Translations under genes and position numbers: made by a program | The notes under the pieces: generated by a model | What the model saw: the letters and a program-made list of their open reading frames with translations, nothing else | The model's database searches: none | What the model was told of the DNA's origin: nothing | Shown: in pieces, positions 50,451-62,396 of the stretch | Layout of the letters: every line of letters starts with the position of its first letter | Position numbering within the stretch: position 1 is the first letter of the stretch | Source: Artocarpus heterophyllus | Taxonomy: Eukaryota; Streptophyta; Magnoliopsida; Rosales; Moraceae | Length of the DNA: 64,000 bases | NCBI GenBank assembly: GCA_025403435.1 | Contig: CM046335.1 | Location: 8,561,187 to 8,625,186, forward strand | Direction of reading: 5' to 3'

Positions 50451-51181
50451 AATGTACGAGCTATACCCCATTCTCAGCCACTGCAAAAATCATTATGATG
50501 TAGTAGTTTACAAGGGAAAATAACACATCTCTTAATCTTTTGTGCTTCTCTAACCCCTATCGCTAAACCCAAATGACAGCCCCCCTACTAACCCAAAAAA
50601 AAAAAAAAAAACTAGGGGAACCGAAATTACAAGCATGAAATTACCCAAACTACCCAAAATGAAACTACTCTAAGGTTGATCTGCATACTGTCTCTATGTT
50701 ACGGTAATAATTAGGCTCCACAACTTGACATTTTACCTCATAAGATTCTATGAAAAGGTGGTACTCTAGCTTAATTAAAGAACAAAGCTTTTGCAGATAA
50801 CATTCCAATGTAAATTTGCACTTCCAACAAGCGTGTTTAAATTGGTGACTTACTGACAGCTCAAACAGGAAAATAGCAACGTGAAAATAAATCCGTTTTC
50901 CTTAAATAAAAACAAAAGTATATACTTCAATAAAGATTCAAAAGTTAGGATCACCATAACTAAAATTACTAAGTGAATGCATGCAGAAACTTTGAGGAAA
51001 AAAAATGTTCTACTTCAAATACTCTTTCTAACATTGGGACCACAAATTAATTTTCTACAAAAAATTAAATATAAGCATAGCACCCTAGTCATCACTTGAG
51101 AAGAAATTTCCATCTGTTGAAACTGTTTTAGATAGTAATAAATATTTTTTTTTACATCTATTGGGTTTTTCTTAGACTTAA

Positions 51182-51337
51182 AGGTGTTTGACTGTTGGTT
51201 TGTTTAGTGAAAAGCTCTCACATGCTACAGTAAAAAACAAAAAAATAGCTACGGTGTAAAGCTCTCACATACTATAGTGTTTTTTTAACTAAAATTGGTT
51301 CCAGCTATTGATTTTAACCACACTTCTCAAACACTTA
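51182..51337. mobile_element. MITE family copy
   Basis: Core AAGCTCTCACATGCTACAG on the plus strand, then GTAAAGCTCTCACATACTATAG, with edges AGGTGTTTGACTG and CTCAAACACTT. It is one of two adjacent copies, and both appear absent from the corresponding part of segmental unit B. Confidence 0.65.
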
Positions 51338-51358
51338 ATATAAAATGTGAACATCTTG

Positions 51359-51491
51359 GGCTTAGTTTGACAAGTTAGTTGAAACTTAAGTGTAAAGCTC
51401 TCATATGCTACAGTGAAAAGCAAAAATTTGCTACAGTATATAGCTCTCACATGCTACAGTGTTTAAGTTCCAACTTTGTTTTCAAACATTC
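51359..51491. mobile_element. MITE family copy
   Basis: Contains GTAAAGCTCTCATATGCTACAG, ATTTGCTACAGTATATAG and CTCTCACATGCTACAGTG. The edges are GCTTAGTTTGACAAG and TTTTCAAACATTC. Adjacent to the previous copy and in the same orientation. Confidence 0.65.
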
Positions 51492-52508
51492 TCTCGAGCT
51501 TTTGCAATAGTATTACAAACTATGAACAAGAATCATGCTCAATGTCTTGAAGGAAAAATCATAATCAAGCACTTGCATTAAGTTCGAGACCAACCAGAAA
51601 AAGCTATATAATAATGAATATAAAAAAATACAACACGATTAAAAAGAAAAAAATCAAATTTTGTGCCTCCAATTGTAGTGTTACTTCCTATGGTCTCAAA
51701 GCATTGTAATTCATTACTATTGATGAACATGCCAGTACAAAATACTATCACATTGTTAAAAAGAGAGAGAGAGAGAGAAAGAGAGAGGGAATCTCACTGT
51801 ACTATGTGAGTTTTAATATACTATCAGTATAAAATATATGGTAATTACATCATCATATACCATTTCTCCGATTTCTAAATCCGACAAACCTTATAGCTAA
51901 AGAAAATTATCATCAACATGTACAATCCACCAAATAAGAATTAACATCATATTAATTAATTTCCACATAATGCTCCATCAAGTGTATATACCTTTCCTAT
52001 CCACTCATTTCAAAGTTCTAACCAACTGCACAAGTCTTCTGATGATGTGAACAAAAAGTGCCAAAATCACAAAAAACTAAACAAACAAAATTGAAGACTC
52101 CAATACATTTTTTTCCCACACTCAACGAAATTTTTTGAAAGGCAAAAGAGAAATGAAGGGTATTTTTTTTTCTCTAAAAGTTTCAAATAAAAAACTTGCA
52201 GCACGACACAAATTAGAATTATTTGAAAGAGAAGCGAAACAAATTAAGAACAAATAGTTGGAAAATTGCTTCAATAGGAAATAACAAAGTCATCACCGTC
52301 CTTCTCTTTTGAAGTCTTACCTTCTATCTTTCCAACTTCAATCAATTGGCAACTTGCGAAGCTTCTAAATAGCAGTGTACATTTTTTGCCATGAACTAAC
52401 AGCATTAATCCCCATATCCTTGAATCTCAAACACCACCAATGTACCAGCTGTATCAGCCACGTCCTCATGCCGCCGCTCTTCCTGTGTCTGTTCCACAAG
52501 CCCAAAGC

Positions 52509-52650
52509 CACGCTGTCCAATGTCTCTACCTTGCTTTTCTCCTTCATAAAAGACTCAATTCATCTGGTTGCTCACCAAACTGTCCAAGGACTACCGCGCT
52601 ATTCTCCACTCTGTCCAATGACTGCACCGGGCTGTTCTCCTTCATTTAAC
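52509..52650. repeat. Imperfect minisatellite of about 40 bp, three units
   Basis: Three units read CTGTCCAA(T/G), then GACTAC- or GTCTCTACC-like text, then GCT(A/G/T)TTCTCC. They lie near 52514, 52579 and 52611. A single degenerate unit (CATCCAAGACTAAACCAGTTG TTCCCC, split here for length) exists in segmental unit B near 63158. The region is GC-richer than its flanks. The open frames that it creates on both strands are not convincing genes. Confidence 0.5.
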
Positions 52651-54361
52651 AAAATTGAAGAATAAAATTTATTTTTTTAAAAACAAAAGATAGTGCGTTG
52701 AACCAAATTAAGATTGAAGAAATCTTTGTAATTGTTTGTCAACTTTAGGTTTTGCTCTCATAGGTCCTCTTCCTAGTCTCTATCACGGCTCCACCAAATC
52801 ACCTTTGGCATCATTATCAAACATATGACCCTCAACATGAAATCATTAACACGCTCGGTTGTTATATCCTCCTCCTTGCCTGAGTTTATATCCATTCACA
52901 TAAATATTCTGCTTTCTTCTTCTCGATCCATCAACTGCGGTGGTATCCCCCCTTCTATATACAAAAATAACATAGAAACAAGTTGACATAATTGAAGCTA
53001 AAGAGATGAAGGATACTCGAAGAAAAGGTATAAAAATTAGACTAAACTCTACATATCATTCGAAAAAGCACAAAGAACTAAGATAAGCAGGCAAGTCACA
53101 TGTCAGCAGCCTTTCCCTTGATCCTCCAAATTTTTTAACCACCTAGCTTCCTAGTAACACTTCTTGGACCTACATTGCTTCTATGTTCATATCTAATTGG
53201 ATCCAAACAACAATACAATTTTAACTAGCTGAATAAATCATGAAAAGAATGTGATACAAAATATGAATTCTAGATAATAGTCAAAATTAGGGCTTAAACA
53301 CCAAAGAAGGAGGCCTTAAGATGAAGAGACGTATGCCTCTTATCTAATACCGTTAGGTTGAACCCATGATATAATAATTAAAGCCTCACCTCAAGATAGA
53401 AACTTCATTAGCCCTTTGAAACACTCACCATGCACTTAATGTCACTTGATTTTATGATTGTTACATGACAAGTACTAAGCAACTAAACGCAATGGCTATT
53501 CATATGGTCATACATAGCTCATGTTCATATGCATATAAGAATTCCCAGAACAGAAAGACATTAGAAAATAATTTTAGGAAATAACTTATAATACATGAAC
53601 ATGATCAGCCGGACAAAAATTTCAGCTAATTAATCTGATAAGGTTAAGGTTTTGAGTGGCGGAAGAAGAAGTGACCTGATGTAGATAATGTAGATTATTC
53701 AGAATCAAGACAAATTATCAATGGTCAGCACACAAGACGTCCCACCAAGCAACTAATCAATGCGGAGCAGTTTCAAAACAAAGTCTACCCCTTCGATACC
53801 GGCTTAAAAAGAACAATCCATGGGAAAATAAAGTTAAATAAAACATCTCAATACATGGCTTAAGATATTTAGTCTTCGAAATGTCTCCAAGCAAATTGAT
53901 TGACCCTAACCAGCAAAGTACATCGGTTGATTGCTTTAAAACATCAAGCAAATTGATTGATCTTGATGTAGGTCCAAATGTGGGGAGAGAGTTGCCTTGT
54001 TTTTAATTAATTCATGATAAGGTATTCTCATTACCGGTTTTATACACAATTTTTAGCTTCTTCCCTGGTTTAAAGCTCAATTCTATTCATTAAGCTAAAA
54101 TTGATTGTAAACTCCCAATAAGTGAACATTATATAGTATTGCCTTCAGACTATTCGAGAAGAATAGTACTTCACCCCTCCACAATTCCTCTATTTCTTAA
54201 TTCTTTTCCGATCCGGTTATTCATAATACACCATCAACTGTAAATTGTCTAATATCCTTGCTTCAAACATGAGATATATTGTTGCACACTACGCATCTGA
54301 CTAATATAAAGGAATTAAATATAAATATGGTATAACATTTAAATATGGAGATCCGAATTAC

Positions 54362-54561
54362 CTGCTAGCCCATGTGCAACAAAACATGAATATTGATTGA
54401 TCAATACATAAAAAAGGCATCAGAAACATTGTATGACAACGAAGGAGAGCACGCATGTGTACAGCCATGCTATCCTGCGCATGATTATCAACAAGCGTGC
54501 TCTCTCTCGTTGTCATCCAAATATTCACACGTTGTTGATCATCAAACATGTGATGAGCAAA
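54362..54561 (-). ncRNA. MIR535: MIR535 primary-transcript exon carrying the miR535 hairpin
   Basis: On the minus strand, 54515-54495 reads TGACAACGAG followed by AGAGAGCACGC, the 21-nt mature miR535 sequence as I know it. The opposite arm, 54455-54432 (GCGTGCTCTCC then TTCGTTGTCATA), pairs with it along its length except for two internal mismatches. The loop is about 40 bases with its own small pairing. The 200-bp exon has clean borders: acceptor TTTTTACAG at 54562 and donor GCTAGCAG|GTAATTC at 54362. miR535 belongs to the miR156/529/535 group, guides AGO1 cleavage of SPL transcription-factor mRNAs, and is missing from Arabidopsis. The short frames on both strands here have no protein signature. 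Confidence 0.92.
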
Positions 54562-54650
54562 CTGTAAAAACAAGATAAAATACATCACTTTTTAAATAAT
54601 GCTTCAAAAACAATCGATCAAAAAGAAAAGATGGCCAAGACTTTGCTTAC

Positions 54651-54867
54651 CAAGAAGGTAAGAAATCAAAGCTAAGACCGATGTTCCACTCTTTTGGGTC
54701 AAAAGTATCGATCTTTGCATGAATATATCCGAGACCAAATTACCTGAAAATGAAACAAGGAAAGAGACAAAATAATGAAGAAATAAATCATTGGTTCACC
54801 GAAAGTTTGACTAAATCTAAATGACAAGCCACACAATAGCCAAAACAGAAGAAGAAATCAGCTAAAG

Positions 54868-54898
<31 letters not shown>

Positions 54899-55790
54899 GA
54901 AACCAAATTGACAGAAAGAGCAGACAGAAATTTATTTTCGCTTCACAAAATATAAATTTCAAAATTCTTCCAAGTCAAATTAATTGCCCTCTAAATATAT
55001 ACTAGAAAAAGATAGAATCAACTTGGTTGGAGGAAGATCAGAATTGGAAATGTTTACCATGGAAAATCACATGCAATTAGATGATCCCAAAAGCTTCTCA
55101 TGGAATCTGAGACCCACGTGGAAAATCTAACCACAAACCTCTGAACTATTGTGGAGAAATAACAAAGAGCTTTTCATGGAATCTGAGAATTTTTTAAAGC
55201 AAGGATTTTTCCCAATTGGTGAAGACTGGAAGGTGCGTGAAACCCTAATGCTCAGATTTTTTTTCCAAAAAATAATTAACTGGCAAAACTAGAAGAAGCT
55301 ATGTATGTGTATATTATATATCTAAAAAAGAAAAAAACAAAAACAATTTTCTTAATGTCAATTTATTCTTGCTTGTGTATTTGTTTTTTTTTCCCTCATT
55401 GACCAATCAACGCAAGTTTAAACTCTCAAAAAGAATTGCGGAAAAAACAAGGAGAGACGCAAAAGGAAACATATGAAACAATTGTGACAAACTAAAGAAA
55501 GAAAAGGCAAAGGGCTTGGGTAGAACAGCACAAGACTCTTGATAAGAATCAAGTGCCAGATTTAAAACCTATTAAAATACGAAAAAGAAAAAACAAACAA
55601 CGATAAAGAAGATAAAGGTTAATTAAAGAGATGTCAGAAAATAAAATAAAGAAAAAAATGAAAGAAAAAAGCTGGTTGGGGAAAAAGAAAGGCAAGGGTA
55701 TGGCTCTCAAAGAGAGAGAAAGAGGGCAGATTTTCCGGACCTTAAGTTCAGATCAGCAAAACTGGAGAAGTACCATTCCAGAAGATGAAT
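54651..55790 (-). ncRNA. Upstream exons of the MIR535 primary transcript
   Basis: Reading leftward on the minus strand, a first exon ends at 55058 (TTTTCCATG|GTAAAC). It is preceded by CT-rich leader sequence (CTCTTTCTCTCTCTTTG) around 55710-55730. A second exon, 54743-54651, is bounded by TTTTCAG|GTAATT and CTTCTTG|GTAAGC. A third is the hairpin exon. Frames across these joins hit stops quickly, fitting a non-coding pri-miRNA. The start site and any exons after 54362 (one possible donor, CATCAG|GTCACT, near 53673) are uncertain. Confidence 0.5.
54868..54892. repeat. (GT)n microsatellite followed by TATATATA
   Basis: About twelve uninterrupted GT units, inside an intron of the MIR535 primary transcript. 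Confidence 0.9.
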
Positions 55791-55799
55791 AGTTTTCTT

Positions 55800-57664
55800 T
55801 TCTTGGTTTCTCTCGCAGCTTCCACAACAAAACACAAGCGCACAACGAACGAGAAGATGAAATGCTTTTTACATTTAAGCCAAAAAAAAAAAAATACCGA
55901 CAGAAGAAAAAGAAAACATTTTTATATTTACAGAGAGAATGCGCTAGTCAACTTTACTAATCATATGATTTGACTGTCATTTTCCTAATTCATTCCTGTA
56001 TTGTTTAGTATCTAGTTTAGTATGTTCCAATTTTATAGCATTATTAAAATTCTATGGGGTGTATTTCTACCCAAAAAAATCAGCATTCAGTATGTGGCCA
56101 AATTTTTAAATCAAGTATTAAGGAGACAGCCAATATAGGATAGAAAAATTAAGACAGTAGATTACCTGAACTCATAAGATAAAAAATGAAATAATGACAA
56201 AAACAACTATGACTAAGCTTACTTACAAGTGATAAATGTAGAAACTTTAAGGGGAAACAAATGTTCCACTGTCAAACTTGGGGCCTCAAAGAAAGAAATT
56301 TCCAACTGTTGTGAAACTGCTTCGATAATAATCAATATATTAGGTTAAGGAACAAAAAATCCGACGAATCCGACCTAACCCTCTTAATGAAATTCAAGAT
56401 AATTCAAATCTAAATAAGAATTTCCATTAACGCACCCAATCCGATTTTTTATTGGGTGGGTTTGGGTTGAGTTTTTCTAAATCTAAGATAATTCAAACCT
56501 ACCTAATGTAAAAAATATATATATAATATATAAAAAATTTATTATACATTTAGTATTGTAATTTTAAAATAATTTTATACTTACAAAAAACCTTTATTCC
56601 CTCAAAAAAAATAGTAACATGGCTTATAAAGGCTTTATTTCTTAGGTTCCAAACTTTAATTTTTTTACTTTTTAGTTTCTAATGTACACTACACACTACA
56701 CTACACAATTCCTTAAAAAAATAATAAAAAATAAAAAAAGGCTTCATCGTCTTCCACTCCTGTATACACACCCGACACCCCATTTGCATTCTATTTACAA
56801 CCCTACCAATCTAAGTATCTATTTCTTTACTTCAAAGTCCAAAAAAAAAAAAAAACCCCTCTTCCTTCGATTGCTACTAACCTCCACAACCACGCCTTTT
56901 TCACATGGTATTCTTCTCGCCGGCATTGTCGGCCCTTGGGTATTTTTTTATGGTTTTTATTATATTCTGTTTGTTAGGTATAACTTACGTATTTGAGCTT
57001 TGTTAGATATCCAATATGTCATGAATTTTAGTTTTTTTCTTTATATATTTCTTACTTGGGTAAATTGTTAGTTTGATTTTTTTATTTTCTTTTTCATAAT
57101 ACTCAATTCGATCAACCCACCGAATCCATCAGAACTTTAATTGGGTGGGTTGCTTTTAAAGTTTAGGTTTATTGGGTAGATTAGAGTGTTGTTTGGTAAG
57201 GGATGGTCCCAACGATTATCTCAGTTATAAACAATGTAAAGCTCTCGCATGCTACCGTAAATATGCTACCGTAAAAAGAAAAAAGTTACTACAGTATAAA
57301 GCTCTCATGTTCTATAGTAAAAACAATTCTAACTAATGGTTTCTGCCACCATGCCAAACACCCTATAGATTTAAAATCAACCCACCCGAACTTTGATTAT
57401 GTGGGTTGAAAAATCCCTAAAATCTACCCATCCCACCTGATGTTCACCCTCAATTGTTAATTGTTTCTTTTCCATCTACTAGGCTTTCTCTTATAAATAA
57501 TAAATTATATCTTACAGACCTTGGTCTTGCAAATAAGAAATTACGTATATCCATTCTCCAGAAACAACAAATAACATAGGTTGCCAAAATGTTTATCAAG
57601 CTCTTATTTTCAATGAAAATGAGGATCATGTAAACTTTTACTAGCGAACCTGCCCCTTGTTCAC
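55800..57664. other. Gene-free stretch before the copia element
   Basis: Contains the left remnant of segmental unit B (56200-56345), a repeat-like region with 'TTGGGTGGGTTTGGGTTG' wording (about 56450 and again, rearranged, near 57140-57420), a MITE copy at 57184-57363 and AT-rich filler. The open frame at 56682-56996 has no family signature. Confidence 0.5.
57184..57363. mobile_element. MITE family copy with recognisable ends
   Basis: Starts AGTGTTGTTTGGTAAGGGATGG and ends ATGCCAAACACCC. Inside are GTAAAGCTCTCGCATGCTACCG and TATAAAGCTCTCATGTTCTATAG. It matches the ends of the copy at 27161-27336. Confidence 0.7.
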
Positions 57665-57871
57665 TATGGAAAACGTAATTGAGAGAGAAACATGAATTTC
57701 TTTTTTGAATTGAATAGGTTACTATAGGTAATTATATACACAATATGGTGGCCTAGGAAATATAAACTAAATCTCTATAAAATAGGTAACTACCCGAATT
57801 TGTATATATAGCTAACCAGAATCCTAGAAATCAAGAAATTACTTAAAATCACACAACTACATAATTCGACA
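57665..57871 (-). repeat. 3' LTR of the copia element (left on the plus strand)
   Basis: 207 bp, beginning TATGGAAAACGTAATTGAG and ending ATAATTCGACA on the plus strand. It aligns end to end with 62397-62601 and is adjacent to the TTCAC duplication. Confidence 0.9.
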
Positions 57872-57979
57872 CTCCCCCTCAAGCTAGTAAATGGATATTC
57901 TCCATTCCGAGCTTGCCAACAATATCTTGAAACACAGTGCTTTGCACTCCTTTTGTGAGTACATCTGTTAATTGATCCT

Positions 57980-60900
57980 TTGTTGAAACAAATGGAGTAC
58001 ATATTAGGCCCTATAAAGCTTCTCCTTGATAAAATTTCTATCAACTTCAATATGTTTTGTTTGGCCATGTTGTACAGGATTATGAGCAATACTGATGGCA
58101 GATTTGTTGTCGCAGTACAATCTCATTGGTCCTTCCCATTTTATCTTTAGATCATCAAGAATTATCTTTAACCACAATAGCTCGCATATTCCCATAGCCA
58201 TTGACCTAAATTTGGATTCTGCACTTGATCTTGCTGCCATGTTTTGTTTCTTACTTCTCCACGTTACAAGATTCCCTCCTAAAACAGTACAATAACATGA
58301 AGTTGATCTCCTGTCATCCGGTGACCTGACATAATTAACATCAGTATAGGCTTCTAATGTCACGCTTCTTCCTTTCTTGAACAAAATACCTCTTCCGGGG
58401 TGCCCTTCAAGTATTGCAAGATTCTATGAACTGCCTTAAGATGCATTTCTTTAGGATTGTGCATAAATCTACTAACAACACTCACAACAAATGCAATATC
58501 AGGTCTTGTATGTGCCAAATAAATCAACCTCCCAACAAGCCTCTAATAAGAACCTTTATTGACCACAGGATCCTTTGGAGCATCACATAGTCCATGATTG
58601 AACTCAATGGGCGTGTCAACGGGCTTACAACCCAACTTCCTCGTTTCCTTTAGCAAATCAAGCATGTACTTCTGCTAAGAAATAAAGATCCCTTGTTTCA
58701 AATGTGCCACTTCAATACCTAGGAAGTGTTTTAGTTTCCCAAGTTTCTTGATATCAAATTATTTCAAAAGACATCATTTTAAATTATCCATCTCTCCTAC
58801 ATAATTGCCTGTTACAATAATATCGTCAACATACACCAACAGGGCTATCACTCCCCCTGAATCCGAATGTCTCACAAACAAAGAATGGTCACCTTGACTC
58901 TGTTTATATCCCAAGGTAGTCATTGCCTTGGTGAACCTTTCAAACTAGGCTCTCGGTGATTGTTTGAGTCTGTAGAGTGTTTTCTTCAACTTACATACCA
59001 TTTCCTCTTTAGATTCAAAGCTAGGAGGAACTTCCATATAAATCTCTTTCTCTAGGTCACCATGGAGAAATGCATTCTTAACATCAAACTGTTGCATATT
59101 CCACTCAAAATTGGTAGCCAACGAAAAAAGGACCCGTACTGTATTCATCTTTGCAACAGGAGCAAACGTCTCAAGATAATCAATGCCATAGGTTTGGGAG
59201 TACCCTTTGGCAACCAACCTTGGCTTGTATCTTTCTACCGAGCTGTCTAAGTTGTACTTCACAGTGGAAAACCATCTACATTCGACTAGTTTCTTTCCTC
59301 TCGGCAACTTGACCATCTCCCATCTTGTTCTTTTCAAGAGCTTTTATTTCCACTTCTATAGCATTCTCCCACTTCTTGTTCCCTAATGCCTCAGATTGAT
59401 TTCTCGGAATGGGAATTGTGTGAAGATTGCTTAAGAAGGCTCTATGACCTCAGGATAAGTTTTGGTAGGTCAAGAATTGGTACAAAGGATGTTTAGTACA
59501 AATTATGGTTCCTTTCCTAAGTGCAATTGGTAGGTAGGCATCACTTGGTTGTTTCGGTTCATCTACAGATTCAATGGGCTTGGCTGATAGCGTGAAAGTG
59601 GGCTCGGCTGATGGGGTGGAAGTGATTTTGGGTATCTAAGCAATAGCACGAATAGGAGACCTATACCAATCGAGAAACTGGAATTTTATTCTTGGAATAG
59701 ACCTGCAATGGTTGAATATTGTCTTTTCTCCCGTTATCTTTCATCACTTCACACGACTTGGATGACTATAGTAGGTTGAACAACATGTGACCTGACAGGT
59801 GACTCTGAAACAGGTTTTACTAGAGATGGAGACTCAACAGGTTGGCTGGGAAAATCAAGAAAAAACAGGTCCTTCGCTCTATCTTCACTCAAGTTCTCCT
59901 CCCGAAGATAGGAATTTTGAAAAAAGGACTCATTTTTGACAAATGTCACATTAGCAGAGATAAAAAATTTTTTGGTAGGTGGATGGAAACACTTATAACC
60001 CTTTTGTGTGGAATCATACCCAATGAAAATACAGCTAAGAGCACGCGGATCAAGTTTTCCCCTGTTTTGAGAGTGGACATGGACAAAGGCAACACTTTCA
60101 AAAAATCTAGGAATAATAATATTGTTTGAAGTATTGAAATTGGGAAAAAAACTGTGTGAAAATCTCAATTCGACTTTTAAAGTCAAGGACCCAAGTTGGA
60201 AGTTTATTAATAAGATGAGTAGCGGTTAAAACGACGTCTCCCCAATATTGTTTAGGAACATTTTTCTGAAATAATAAAGCTTTTATGATGTCTAGAAGAT
60301 GGTCATTTTTTTGCTCGGTCTGTTTTGTGCGTAGTAATACAAGAAGACTCATGAATGATCCCTTCTTTTTGAAAAATAAAAGAGAAATTGATTAAAATAT
60401 TCTGGCATTATCCAAATGAAACCGCTTAATTCTCACATTAAACCGTGTTTTGATCAAGTTGTAGAAATTGGGAAAAATAGTGCCAACATTACTTTTATTT
60501 TTCAAAAGATAAATCCACGTTGCTCGTGTACAATCATCAATAAACGAAACAAACCACTTAGCACTAGAAATATTCGAAACTATGGAGGGTCTCTAAATAT
60601 CACTATGAATGAGAGAAAAAGGACTAAGGGTTTTTGTATTGCTTATTGGAAATGAAGCACGATTGTGCTTAGCAAGTTCACAATCATTATAATGAAAAGA
60701 CTCAAGAGTAAACCCTTTAAATAACGAAGGAAACATCAACTTAAGAACCTTAAATGATGGATGACCTAAATGACGATGATAAAGCCATGTTTTATTTTCA
60801 TTTGAGATGGCAGACTCAGAAAGAAGTGATGCAGATAGTGGATTCTCAACTCTGGTTCTTCCACTCAGATTTTCCAAGTAGTAAAGACCATCCGTCTCAC

Positions 60901-61211
60901 TAGCACATCCAATTGTCCTCTTCGTGCCATGCTCCTGAAACACACAATATGAAGGAAAAAAGTTTACACTGCAATTGGAATCTTTGGCAAGCTTTTGAAT
61001 GGAAACAAGATTTGTAAAAAGTTTTGGAACATGCAGGACACTTTTTAAGTATGAGAGAATTGTTTATATAAATGTCCCCTTGATCAGCTACAGTGGTAAT
61101 GGACCCACCAGCTATAGTTATTTTCTTATGACTAGAGCAAGGAGTATAGGACGAAAATAGGTTGTAGGAACAGGTCATGTGATCAGTGGCTCTTGAATTT
61201 ATTACCCACAT
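57980..61211 (-). pseudogene. Degraded copia pol (protease, integrase, RT, RNase H)
   Basis: Fragments in order on the minus strand: the protease region near 61211, where the usual catalytic Asp-Ser-Gly reads NSR (WVINSRATDHMT), so the active site is lost; the GAG-pre-integrase HLGHPSFKVLKL motif (about 60760-60790); integrase core pieces to about 60110; a linker (60186-59749); RT from 59337 ([20 protein letters not shown]) with an intact YVDD at 58833-58822; and RNase H from about 58384 (YTDVNYVRSPDDRRSTS) to 58004. Stops and frameshifts separate the pieces, so no polyprotein can be made. Confidence 0.85.
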
Positions 61212-62282
61212 TTTTGGAGAAATTTTTCTAAGACATTAGTAGCACCTGAGGAAGAAGAGATACTTGAAAACGCCAGAGAACATGAAACTGCTGAGGAAGA
61301 TTCCTCAAGAGATCCCAAAAAATTCTTCAGTTTTTCAATCTCTTCCTTGTTGAAACCAGAGACCAAACCTTGAGGACTCCCTTCTTGATTCGATTGAGTG
61401 GTTGCCACATGTGCTTGGCCTCTGTCACTGGTACTTTGGTTGGGCCTGCCATGGAGTTTCTGGCATTGCTCCTTAGTGTGGTGATGCTTCTTGCAATGCG
61501 TGCAAATAGTGAATCTCGATTGGTGGACTTGGACTGGTTCGCTTGATTGACAGGCATGCTGGATTCCTTCAAACTGACTGCTTTGATCACAAGGGCTGAG
61601 CTATCTTCTCTGTAGGTCTCAAGCATGGCACTCCGTCATCCCTCTTCTGCTCAGATGATCAAAATTGTCTCATTCAAGGAGGGTAACTTCTCTTTTCCCA
61701 TAATTTGCACTCTGATAGCATCAATTTAGGCGTTTAGGCCAACAAGAAAGTCATAAATTCGTTCCTTCTCCATGAATCGCTTCAAAATTGCAGCATCCTC
61801 ACTGCAGCGCATCTGAATACATTAATTAAGAAACTCAAATATTCTATGACAGTTCGAGTCTCTTGTTTGGTTGCTGAAATTTTGTCTTAATTTCGTAGAT
61901 TTGGGCAGCGTCGTGAACCTTGGAGTATGTTTGTCAGACAGCCTCCTAAATTTCCTTGGCAGTTCCGAGGAACATACACGCATCACTAATTTCTGGTGGC
62001 ATCGAATTCCATAACCACAACATCACCATTGCATCTTCTTCGTCCTAAGCCACAAAATTGGGATCATCCTTCGATGGACTCGTGCCCAACAAATGGCTCA
62101 ATTTCCCTCTGCCCTTCAAGAAGGTGCAGACAAGTTGCGCCCACTTCCAAGTAATTTTTCCCATTCAATCGATACGCTGCCTAAATATTTGCAAATCCCC
62201 AGTTGATGTCGCAACAATATTCTCAGTTGTAGGGGCAGCCGAGACATGGCTGATTTGGGTGGATTCTGACATATTCACTTGA
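61200..62282 (-). pseudogene. Degraded copia gag
   Basis: From an ATG near 62275 (MSESTQISHVSAA, minus strand), gag-like sequence continues (WAQLVCTFLKGRGKLSHLLG) but is interrupted by several stop codons. A zinc-knuckle region with a KKHHHTKEQC-like reading is near 61470-61510, and the C-terminal part (FNKEEIEKLKNFLGSLEE) lies at 61310-61350. It cannot be translated as one protein. Confidence 0.8.
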
Positions 62283-62396
62283 AGAAGGAAAAAAGAGAAG
62301 AAGGAAAACGAAAATATTGGGCTGAACAAGGATAAAGGAATTCGGCTAGAAGAAAAAAGAGGAATTCTTAGGAAATAACCAAAAGCGCCGATACCA

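Larger units (their letters stand above)
50930..53450. repeat. Segmental duplication, unit A
   Basis: This unit is repeated, diverged, at 56200-56345 and 62880-64000. Shared blocks include CTTTCCAACTTCAA (52332 and 63067), CAACTTTAG.TTTTGCTCTCA (52740 and 63279), ACAAAGAACTAAGA (53070 and 63615) and ATGCCTCTTAT (53333 and 63889), all in the same order and orientation. Unit A leads directly into the MIR535 exon. Confidence 0.75.

Noticed and set aside
52365..52665. 60- to 96-codon frames on both strands
   Set aside because: They come from a GC-richer minisatellite, are not preserved in segmental unit B and show no domain.
54393..54588. Short frames of 61 and 76 codons over the MIR535 hairpin
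   Set aside because: The sequence is explained by the microRNA precursor. Joining the flanking exons produces early stops.
56682..56996. 104-codon plus-strand frame with a hydrophobic end
   Set aside because: Lys/Ile/Tyr-rich low-complexity reading of AT-rich repeat DNA, with no splice or family support.
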